Assembly: GCA_003218615.1 (NCBI GenBank)
Contig: QHOD01000141.1
Span: forward strand, 5,226-11,444
Source of the DNA: Verrucomicrobiota bacterium
GTDB lineage: Bacteria; Verrucomicrobiota; Verrucomicrobiia; Chthoniobacterales; UBA10450
Direction of reading: 5' to 3'
DNA: 6,219 nt
Part shown: positions 1 through 5,776 of the stretch, one piece after another
Layout: each line of letters starts with the position of its first letter
How positions within the stretch are numbered: the stretch's first letter is position 1
Position numbers and translations under genes: made by a program
Notes under the pieces: generated by a model
The model's input: the letters and a program-made list of their open reading frames with translations, nothing else
What the model was told of the DNA's origin: nothing
Database searches by the model: none

Positions 1-1110
1 GCGGCCGCGCATTCCATCCGGCGTGATCAGTTGCACAATGGAACCACGGATGATCACGCTCACACTGTCGAATGCCCCGATAAGAAACAACAAGCCGAGC
101 GACAACCAGAGCGTCTTCGACAAGCCGAAAAGGATGGTCGAAATCCCAAAACCAGTGACGCACCAGAGCAAGGTTTTGCCGGCATGTTTCATCGGCGGCA
201 GATGCGCCACCACCAGCGCCATGGCGAACGCCCCTACCGCTGGAGCGGCGCGCATCCAACCGAGTCCGATTGGTCCACAATGCAGGATTTGATCGGCGAA
301 AAGAGGCAACAGTGCCGTCGCACCCCCGAGCAGCACCGCAAACAGATCCAAGGTAATCGTTGCCAGGATCACCTTTTTGCTGAACACGAACCGCATCCCA
401 GCAACCAGACTTTTCCAGGTGCTTTTCTCCATCTGATTGCGCGATTGCGTCCCGCGACGGATCGGCAGAACCAGAAGGAAGAAAACAAATGCGAATAATG
501 CATCCAATGTATAGACGCAAGGGAAACCGATGTGCGCGACCAGCAACCCACTGACAGCCGGGCCGACGACCGATCCCACTTGAAAAACGGTGTTGTTCCA
601 GGTGACCGCGTTCGCAAACGTATCGCGCGAGACCAGCGTCGGGAAAAAGGAGCTCCGCGCCGCCCAACTAAATGTGCGCGCTGCTCCTCCAACAAAAAGA
701 AGGAGATAAATCAGGGGAACAGAAGCATCATCGAAATGGAACACTGGATGATGCCGCTCGAAAATCGTGGCGATTGCCGCTAGAGCGCGATTGCCTCCTC
801 GCAAAACGGCTACCGGAGGAATGGCAAGATGTTTCCACGAGACCAACGCGAGTGCTGCCGATGCGAGTGCGCTAAAGATCTGCGAGATCAGAATGATGCG
901 TTTTCGACTGAATCGATCCGCCAAATGGCCGGCGGGCAACGACAAGGTAACTACCGGCACGGCGATAACTAGGCCAACAAGCCCAAGCGCGGTCGCGGAA
1001 TGGGTGCGCGCGTAAAGTTCCCATTCAACCGCCACAGCGAGCATTAAACGGCCGGTGAGACGCTGACCCTCCGGCGATTCGTAGGACCTCGGATCGGTTG
1101 GCTGCGGCAT
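1..1110 (-). CDS. MFS transporter (MFS_3 / EntS-like), 3' end outside window, 5' end probably truncated
   Basis: An integral inner-membrane, proton-driven exporter is the likely role; the substrate cannot be read from sequence. The minus-strand frame is open for 370 codons, from ATG at 1110 to the left edge. It shows alternating hydrophobic segments, the MFS loop 2-3 motif A (LPAGHLADRFSRKR, about 903-945), a TM4-5 region SSFFPTLVSRDTFANAVTWNN (about 586-655), GSVVGPAVSGLL, and near the edge IIRGSIVQLITPDGMRGR, all typical of the MFS_3 family. The start is uncertain. An in-frame TAG lies at 1216-1218, the only upstream ATG is 1110, another is 1044, and neither has a Shine-Dalgarno sequence. 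Family members normally carry about 30 residues including a full TM1 before the segment matching MLAVAVEWELYART; here half of TM1 is missing and the DNA upstream is repeat-like. An unusual polar stretch of about 37 residues sits between TM3 and TM4. It is divergent from the downstream PUR gene. It may be a functional variant or an early pseudogene; the fold assignment is secure. Confidence 0.85.
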   Translation of the reverse strand, partial: MPQPTDPRSYESPEGQRLTGRLMLAVAVEWELYARTHSATALGLVGLVIAVPVVTLSLPAGHLADRFSRKRIILISQIFSALASAALALVSWKHLAIPPVAVLRGGNRALAAIATIFERHHPVFHFDDASVPLIYLLLFVGGAARTFSWAARSSFFPTLVSRDTFANAVTWNNTVFQVGSVVGPAVSGLLVAHIGFPCVYTLDALFAFVFFLLVLPIRRGTQSRNQMEKSTWKSLVAGMRFVFSKKVILATITLDLFAVLLGGATALLPLFADQILHCGPIGLGWMRAAPAVGAFAMALVVAHLPPMKHAGKTLLWCVTGFGISTILFGLSKTLWLSLGLLFLIGAFDSVSVIIRGSIVQLITPDGMRGR

Positions 1111-1275
1111 GTTCGAGCGCGTTCGTTCGAACACGCGCAGGGCATTGTAGATTGGGCCGCGAGCGTCGCAACCCTGGCAGGGGCGTTTGCGCAGGACGCT
1201 CGGCGTGAACCGCTCCTACCAATGTCTGGTCTGTGAGACCCGGACCTGACTCCTTCCCCGGGGGGTCGTAGGAAC
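1051..1275. repeat. Cluster of REP-like repeat units with GTAG motifs
   Basis: Two degenerate direct copies of a unit flank a palindromic core. One runs about 1056-1086 and the other about 1234-1273. Both start TGAGAC, continue through a GACC...CTCC stretch and end TCGTAGGA, with 23 and 32 bases respectively between the landmarks. A third related unit, GGCGTGAACCGCTCCTAC, lies at 1202-1219. GTAG tetranucleotides occur at 1081, 1147 and 1268 on the plus strand and at about 1219 on the minus strand. GGTCT/AGACC can pair as a small hairpin around 1227-1239. GTAG followed by an imperfect hairpin is the known hallmark of REP elements moved by RAYT transposases. No transposase is in the window, so the family assignment is inference. 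The cluster fills the divergent intergenic region and runs into the transporter's 5' end. Confidence 0.5.
1143..1224. repeat. 82-bp foldback palindrome (REPIN/MITE-like)
   Basis: The ends are inverted: CATTGTAG at 1143 and CTACCAATG ending at 1224. Inside, GAGCGTC (about 1161-1167) pairs with GACGCTC (about 1196-1202), GCAA pairs with TTGC, and CCCTG pairs with CAGGG around a single-base loop near 1178. The two arms each carry an outward-end GTAG, as expected for two REP sequences in inverted orientation (a REPIN). It has no coding capacity. It sits between a gene reading left and one reading right, so it is not a simple shared terminator. It could be a non-autonomous mobile repeat, or a structured leader for the minus-strand gene. 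Confidence 0.6.
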
Positions 1276-1347
1276 GGGCACAAAAAACCGAGAATTTTTC
1301 TTCCATTCCACAAACCGGTTGCGGTAGAGTCGGCGGCTCCAGGAAAA

Positions 1348-1557
1348 ATGGATAACATCATCGAGGCGAAAGAACTGCAGATTGAGCGCAAACATTTCTA
1401 TGTGGAGCTCCGCGAGAACGATCGCGGGAAATTCTTGCGCATCACCGAAGAAGCTCATGGCCGCCGCAACAGCATCATCGTGCCGAGCACTGGCGTGGAT
1501 GACTTTACGGCGGCGATTGCTGACGTTCTGACGAACAACGGAAGCGCGCCGGTTTAA
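1348..1557 (+). CDS. PUR-alpha-like single-domain nucleic-acid-binding protein
   Basis: This 69-residue protein matches the bacterial PUR-alpha family (related to Borrelia BpuR and DUF3276-type proteins), which binds single-stranded DNA and RNA, usually as a homodimer building one PUR fold, and acts in the cytoplasm as a transcriptional or post-transcriptional regulator. One complete PUR repeat is visible: beta-strand segments ELQIERKHFYVELRENDRG and KFLRITEEAHGRRNSIIVP (residues about 9-46), then an amphipathic helix GVDDFTAAIADVL (49-61). The length is normal for single-repeat members. The ATG is preceded by AGGA at 1341-1344, a recognisable but close Shine-Dalgarno and the best one in the window. 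An A/T-rich stretch at 1280-1300 could be a promoter upstream element, but I cannot define a clear -35/-10 pair. It lies 137 bp ahead of the ppdK start in the same direction; co-transcription is possible but a separate ppdK promoter looks likely. Its target is unknown. Confidence 0.85.
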   Translation: MDNIIEAKELQIERKHFYVELRENDRGKFLRITEEAHGRRNSIIVPSTGVDDFTAAIADVLTNNGSAPV

Positions 1558-1694
1558 GTCGACGGGAAAACTAGTGCCGTCCGATTTTTGGCGAGCCGCG
1601 TTGTTTTCTTTTATTCCCTTGTCGCGTTGACACTGCGACACCCGAAACTACTTTGCCGTTTTCCTCCACTGGCGCTCTTCCGGTCTTCACAATC
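1558..1694 (+). promoter_or_regulatory. Spacer and putative promoter region of ppdK
   Basis: A perfect TTGACA lies at 1627-1632, followed after 16 bases by TACTTT at 1649-1654, a weak -10 match. Transcription would begin near 1661 and leave a leader of about 34 bases before ATG 1695. The -35 box sits inside an inverted repeat, TGTCGC (1620-1625) and GCGACA (1635-1640), separated by 9 bases, which could be an operator. No Shine-Dalgarno is seen before ATG 1695. No convincing rho-independent terminator is visible after the PUR gene. The promoter is a pattern match only. Confidence 0.35.
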
Positions 1695-4499
1695 ATGGTC
1701 ACAAAACGAAAATTCAGCGTGCGAAAGGGAATTCAGCGCGCGAGAGCAAGAACGACATCGAAGGTGCGCGCGACAGTTCGCGGAAAAAGAAGGAAAACGC
1801 CTCGGTATGTTTATTATTTCGGCGACGGACACGCCGATGGATCGGGCAGCATGAAGCCGTTGCTGGGCGGCAAGGGCGCAAACCTCCACGAAATGACCCG
1901 GATCGGCTTGCCCGTGCCGGCGGGGTTCACAATTACAACTGAGGTTTGCACTTACTTTTACGATCACAGCCGCTCCTACCCGCCCCAAATGGAAGCAGAA
2001 GTCGCGGCGGCAATGGCCAAAGTCGAGAACTCGATCGGCAAGAAGCTCGGGGATAAGGAGTGTCCTTTGCTCGTCTCCGTGCGCTCCGGCGCGCGCGATT
2101 CCATGCCGGGAATGATGGATACGATTCTAAATCTCGGGATGAACGACGAAGTGGTGGAGATCGTGGCAAAAAAAACGAACAACCGGCGGTTTGCCTGGGA
2201 TTCGTATCGGCGTTTCCTGCAGATGTACGGCGACGTGGTTATGGGCGTTCAGAAACGGCCGGGCGAAGATCACGAACCCTTCGAGAGCGTCATCGAACAT
2301 CTAAAAGACGAACGCTACGGCAAGCATGACTTCCCGGATGTGCGATTAACGGTCGCCGATTTGAAGGAGCTCGTGCAGCGGTTTAAAGCGTTGATCAAGG
2401 AGCGGACCGGAAAATTGTTTCCACAGGATCCAAGCGAACAACTTTGGGGAGCAATCGGCGCAGTTTTCGGCTCGTGGATGAATGATCGCGCCATCGTTTA
2501 TCGGCGGAAATACGGGATTCCGCACGACTGGGGCACGGCGGTCAACGTCCAGACGATGGTGTTCGGAAATATGGGCGAAACCAGCGCGACGGGAGTCGCG
2601 TTCACGCGCGATCCGGCTACCGGCGAGAAGGTGTTCTATGGTGAATATTTGATTAACGCGCAGGGCGAAGATGTCGTCGCCGGTGTGCGGACGCCGCATC
2701 CGATTGGCGATCTGGCGAAAGAAATGCCTGCAGCGCACAAAGAGCTGATGAAAGTCCGCACGATTCTTGAACATCACTTCAAGGACATGCAGGACCTCGA
2801 ATTCACGGTAGAGGAAAGTCGCCTCTACATTTTGCAGACCCGAAACGGCAAGCGCACCGGCCATGCCGCAGTCCGCATCGCCGTCGACATGGTTGGTGAA
2901 AAATTAATAACCAGGAAAGACGCCGTGCGGCGTGTTCCAGCAGATTCGCTCGCCCATCTTTTGGCGCCAATTTTTGATCGGCAATCGGTACGCGACGCAA
3001 AAAAAATCGGCAGCGGCCTGGCGGCTGGCCCTGGCGCAGCATCCGGCCATGTCGTTTTCAGCGCGGAAGAAGCAGTAGCCCGCTCGGAAAAAGGAGAAAA
3101 GGTCGTGCTCGCGCGCATTGAAACTTCACCGGAAGATTTGCGTGGGATGATCGCGGCGGAGGGAATTCTCACTTCGCGCGGCGGAGTTTCTTCGCATGCC
3201 GCCCTGGTGGCGCGGCAGATGGGAAAAGTATGCGTCTGCGGCGCAAAAGGGATTCAAATCGACTACCAGAAACGTATCCTGAGCGCGAACGGCACGAGTT
3301 TGAAGCAGGGGGATTACATCTCGATCGATGGAACGGCAGGCGAAGTCTTTGCCGGAGAAGTCGCGACTGCGCCGTCGGAGATTGTGCAGGTGCTCGTGGA
3401 TCGATCGCTCGATCCGAGGAAAAGCATCACCTATCAAGAGTACGCGAAGTTGATGAAATGGGCGGACGAATTTCGCACGCTCGGCGTGCGGGCAAATGCC
3501 GATACGCCCGAGCAAGTGACAAACGCCGTCGCATTTGGCGCGGAAGGGATTGGGCTCTGCCGCACGGAGCATATGTTTTTCGAAGGCGAACGAATTGATG
3601 CCATGCGGGAGATGATCCTCGCCGGCACAAAGGACGAGCGAGCGCGTGCGTTGGCCAAATTACTTCCCTATCAGCGCGGCGACTTCGTCGGCATCTTTAC
3701 CGCGCTAAAGGGGTTGCCCGCTACGATCCGCTTTCTCGATCCGCCGCTGCACGAATTTCTGCCGGCCGACCACGCACAGCAAAGCGAACTGGCAAACAAA
3801 CTCGGCGTCACGGTTGAACAAATCGCGCGGCGCGTGCACGAGCTGCACGAATTTAATCCGATGCTCGGTCATCGCGGTTGCCGGCTCGGCATCTCTTTTC
3901 CTGAAGTTTCCGAGATGCAGGCGCGCGCAATTTTTGAAGCCGCCGCCGAAGTAGAAGCCAAAGGAATTAAGGTCCATCCGGAAATCATGATTCCGCTGGT
4001 TGGATTCCCGCGCGAACTGAAGCTTCAGATCGACATCGTCCGCCGCGTTGCCGGCGAAGTGACAAAGGAAAAGCAGACGAAATTTAATTATCTTGTCGGA
4101 ACAATGATCGAAATCCCACGCGCCGCTTTGGTGGCCGACCAGATCGCGCGCGACGCCGAGTTCTTCAGCTTTGGCACGAACGATCTCACACAGACAACGC
4201 TGGGAATGAGCCGGGATGATTCCGGCAGTTTCCTGCCCGCCTACGCCGAACTCGATATCGTCGATGCAAATCCCTTCGCGACGATCGATCAAAAGGGTGT
4301 TGGTCGGTTAATGGAAATCACTCGCGACCTGGGACGCAAGACCCGGCCGAACATCAAACTCGGAATTTGTGGTGAGCATGGCGGCGAGCCTTCAAGCGTC
4401 AAATTCTGTCACCGGCTTGGTTTGGATTACGTGAGTTGCAGCCCGTTCCGGATTCCGATTGCACGATTGGCGGCGGCGCAGGCCGCGCTCGAAAGTTAA
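1695..4499 (+). CDS. ppdK: Pyruvate, phosphate dikinase
   Basis: The enzyme reversibly converts pyruvate + ATP + Pi to PEP + AMP + PPi in the cytoplasm, linking glycolysis and gluconeogenesis. With the ATG at 1695 it has 934 residues, longer than the roughly 875-residue norm because of a basic extension (residues 1-37: 16 Lys/Arg, no acid). The N-terminal ATP-grasp domain follows: YVYYFGDG, SMKPLLGGKGANLHEM (52-67), SVRSGARDSMPGMMDT (128-143), the SWMNDRAIVYRRKYGIP region and QTRNGKRTGH. The swivelling phospho-histidine domain carries SRGGVSSHAALVAR with catalytic His at 501. The C-terminal PEP/pyruvate TIM barrel shows GIGLCRTEHMFF (618-629), FLDPPLHEFLP, MLGHRGCRLGI, GTMIEIPRAAL, FSFGTNDLTQTTLGMSRDD and LGICGEHGG with the catalytic Cys near 892. 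All catalytic landmarks are present, so it should be active. A TTG start at 1653 is possible, but it would lie upstream of the predicted transcription start. The downstream ammonia-lyase gene begins two bases after the stop, implying an operon. Confidence 0.96.
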   Translation: MVTKRKFSVRKGIQRARARTTSKVRATVRGKRRKTPRYVYYFGDGHADGSGSMKPLLGGKGANLHEMTRIGLPVPAGFTITTEVCTYFYDHSRSYPPQMEAEVAAAMAKVENSIGKKLGDKECPLLVSVRSGARDSMPGMMDTILNLGMNDEVVEIVAKKTNNRRFAWDSYRRFLQMYGDVVMGVQKRPGEDHEPFESVIEHLKDERYGKHDFPDVRLTVADLKELVQRFKALIKERTGKLFPQDPSEQLWGAIGAVFGSWMNDRAIVYRRKYGIPHDWGTAVNVQTMVFGNMGETSATGVAFTRDPATGEKVFYGEYLINAQGEDVVAGVRTPHPIGDLAKEMPAAHKELMKVRTILEHHFKDMQDLEFTVEESRLYILQTRNGKRTGHAAVRIAVDMVGEKLITRKDAVRRVPADSLAHLLAPIFDRQSVRDAKKIGSGLAAGPGAASGHVVFSAEEAVARSEKGEKVVLARIETSPEDLRGMIAAEGILTSRGGVSSHAALVARQMGKVCVCGAKGIQIDYQKRILSANGTSLKQGDYISIDGTAGEVFAGEVATAPSEIVQVLVDRSLDPRKSITYQEYAKLMKWADEFRTLGVRANADTPEQVTNAVAFGAEGIGLCRTEHMFFEGERIDAMREMILAGTKDERARALAKLLPYQRGDFVGIFTALKGLPATIRFLDPPLHEFLPADHAQQSELANKLGVTVEQIARRVHELHEFNPMLGHRGCRLGISFPEVSEMQARAIFEAAAEVEAKGIKVHPEIMIPLVGFPRELKLQIDIVRRVAGEVTKEKQTKFNYLVGTMIEIPRAALVADQIARDAEFFSFGTNDLTQTTLGMSRDDSGSFLPAYAELDIVDANPFATIDQKGVGRLMEITRDLGRKTRPNIKLGICGEHGGEPSSVKFCHRLGLDYVSCSPFRIPIARLAAAQAALES

Positions 4500-4501
4500 T
4501 A

Positions 4502-5713
4502 GTGGTTACGTTTGCGGACATCGAAGCGGCGCGCGAACGAATCAGTGGTCCAGTTTACTATTCGCCTTGCCCGCCTTCTATCCCGCTGAGCGAAATCACC
4601 GGGATGGAGATTTTCTGCAAGCTAGACAACTTGCAGCGGACGGGAAGTTTCAAGGAACGCGGCGCACGGAATGCGCTCTCACAACTGTCCGCCGGCCAAC
4701 AGAAGCGCGGTGTCATCGCAGCCTCCGCTGGCAATCACGCCCAAGCCCTCGCTTATCAGGGCAAGTTGCTCGGCATTCCCGCGACCGTCGTAATGCCGAA
4801 GTTTTCGCCTCTCGTCAAGGTAACCAATTGCGAGAAACTCGGTGCGACTGTCGTTCTACACGGGAAAGACTTCAGCGAAGCAAAAGCGCACGCGCATGAG
4901 ATGGCAAAGGAGAAAGGCCTCGCCTATGTCGACGGCTACGATGATCCTGCGATTATTGCGGGCCAGGGAACGATGGGCCTGGAGATTGTCGAACAGGTTC
5001 CTAATCTTGACGCCGTCATCGTCCCGGTTGGGGGCGCCGGTTTGATCGCCGGTGTAGCTTTGGCCGTCAAAACGTTGCGACCGAACGTGAAGATTGTCGC
5101 GGTTGAAGCAGAGAACGTTGCGAGTTTTTCAGCAGCACTTGAAGTGGGCAAACCGACGAAGATCGCGATGCATCCAACGCTCGCGGATGGACTCGCCATC
5201 CCACAGGTCGGCTCGAATGCGTTCCAAATCGCGCGACCACTTGTCGATCTTGTTCTCACCGTGACCGAAGAGCATATCGCTCTGGCGATCCTGCGTCTGG
5301 TCGAATTGGAGAAAAGCGTCGTCGAAGGAGCAGCGGCCACGCCACTCGCCGCGTGCATGTCTGGAAAATTAAAGGAGCTCGCAGGCAAGCGCGTGGTGCT
5401 TTTACTTTGCGGCGGCAACATCGATCCAAACGTGCTCAGCCGCGTGATCGAACGCGGTCTGGTCGCAGATGGCCGCCTTGGCCGATTCACTGCCATCATC
5501 AGCGATCGACCGGGCGGTTTGGCCGATTTGGCGGCGCAAATCGCTTCGACGGGCGCGAGCATCAAACAAGTGGTCCATGACCGCGCCTTCGCTAGTTCGG
5601 ACGTTTCCGCGGTAAACGTTCTCTGCACGGTCGAGACCCGAAACCATCAACACCTCGCTGAGGTCCGCGCGCAGTTGAAAAGCCGCGGTGTCAAAACCTA
5701 CGACTCAAAGTAA
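4502..5713 (+). CDS. ilvA: Threonine (serine) ammonia-lyase, medium form with C-terminal ACT domain
   Basis: A PLP-dependent enzyme deaminating L-threonine to 2-oxobutyrate, usually also serine to pyruvate; it serves isoleucine synthesis or amino-acid breakdown. It has 403 residues from the GTG at 4502, chosen because MVTFADIEAARERI matches the usual family start and it lies two bases after the ppdK TAA, suggesting translational coupling; a TTG at 4436 would overlap ppdK by 64 bases. The fold-type II catalytic domain shows the Schiff-base lysine in TGSFKERGA (Lys51), SAGNHAQ (75-81), the phosphate-binding glycine loop as VGGAGLIAG (176-184, usually GGGGL), DGLAIPQVG, EKSVVEGAAATPLAA, and LLCGGNID near the end of the domain. 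An ACT-like domain, beginning GRFTAIISDRPGGLADLA at about 327, fills the C-terminus, consistent with allosteric control by an amino acid. The biosynthetic (ilvA) and catabolic (tdcB-like) roles cannot be separated from sequence alone; the gene symbol is therefore tentative. Confidence 0.93.
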   Translation: MVTFADIEAARERISGPVYYSPCPPSIPLSEITGMEIFCKLDNLQRTGSFKERGARNALSQLSAGQQKRGVIAASAGNHAQALAYQGKLLGIPATVVMPKFSPLVKVTNCEKLGATVVLHGKDFSEAKAHAHEMAKEKGLAYVDGYDDPAIIAGQGTMGLEIVEQVPNLDAVIVPVGGAGLIAGVALAVKTLRPNVKIVAVEAENVASFSAALEVGKPTKIAMHPTLADGLAIPQVGSNAFQIARPLVDLVLTVTEEHIALAILRLVELEKSVVEGAAATPLAACMSGKLKELAGKRVVLLLCGGNIDPNVLSRVIERGLVADGRLGRFTAIISDRPGGLADLAAQIASTGASIKQVVHDRAFASSDVSAVNVLCTVETRNHQHLAEVRAQLKSRGVKTYDSK

Positions 5714-5742
5714 ATGGTAGGTTCCCCGAAGCGCCGACAAAC

Positions 5743-5770
5743 TTGAAGCACGATCCCGCTTCCGTAGTCT
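5743..5770 (+). promoter_or_regulatory. Putative gcvP promoter
   Basis: TTGAAG at 5743-5748 and TAGTCT at 5765-5770 are separated by 16 bases in the 63-bp gap between the ammonia-lyase stop and gcvP. If used, transcription would begin at about the A of the gcvP ATG, giving a leaderless message. No Shine-Dalgarno is visible before that ATG, which fits. The boxes are imperfect, so this is a weak pattern match. Read-through from the ppdK-ilvA operon is the alternative. Confidence 0.25.
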
Positions 5771-5776
5771 CTTCAA

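Noticed and set aside
369..695. Minus-strand 108-residue open frame
   Set aside because: It is out of frame with the transporter on the same strand; the in-frame translation carries the MFS motifs.
23..1015. Several plus-strand open frames (23-292, 31-498, 532-783, 767-1015)
   Set aside because: They are antisense to the minus-strand transporter, have low-complexity Arg/Pro/Gln-rich translations and resemble no family, while the minus frame is a clear MFS protein.
1280..1300. A-run and T-run (AAAAAACCGAGAATTTTT) as a terminator
   Set aside because: The pairing is only A/T without a GC stem, and neither neighbouring gene ends here, since they diverge; it is more likely a promoter upstream element.
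1025..1641. Overlapping minus-strand frames across the repeat cluster and the PUR gene
   Set aside because: They run through repeat DNA and antisense to the well-conserved PUR protein, and their translations show no domain.
1653..1694. TTG start for ppdK adding 14 residues
   Set aside because: There is no Shine-Dalgarno, the extra residues are not PPDK-like, and the TTG would lie upstream of the predicted transcription start; ATG 1695 is preferred.
3705..4292. 195-residue minus-strand frame inside ppdK
   Set aside because: It is a shadow of the conserved PEP-binding barrel on the plus strand; its translation is not recognisable.
4436..4501. TTG start for the ammonia-lyase overlapping ppdK
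   Set aside because: The GTG at 4502 gives the normal family N-terminus (MVTFADIEAARERI) and tight coupling to the ppdK stop.
4936..5628. 230-residue minus-strand frame antisense to the ammonia-lyase
   Set aside because: It mirrors a conserved plus-strand gene, is Ser/Arg/Thr-rich without domain features, and has no supporting start signal.
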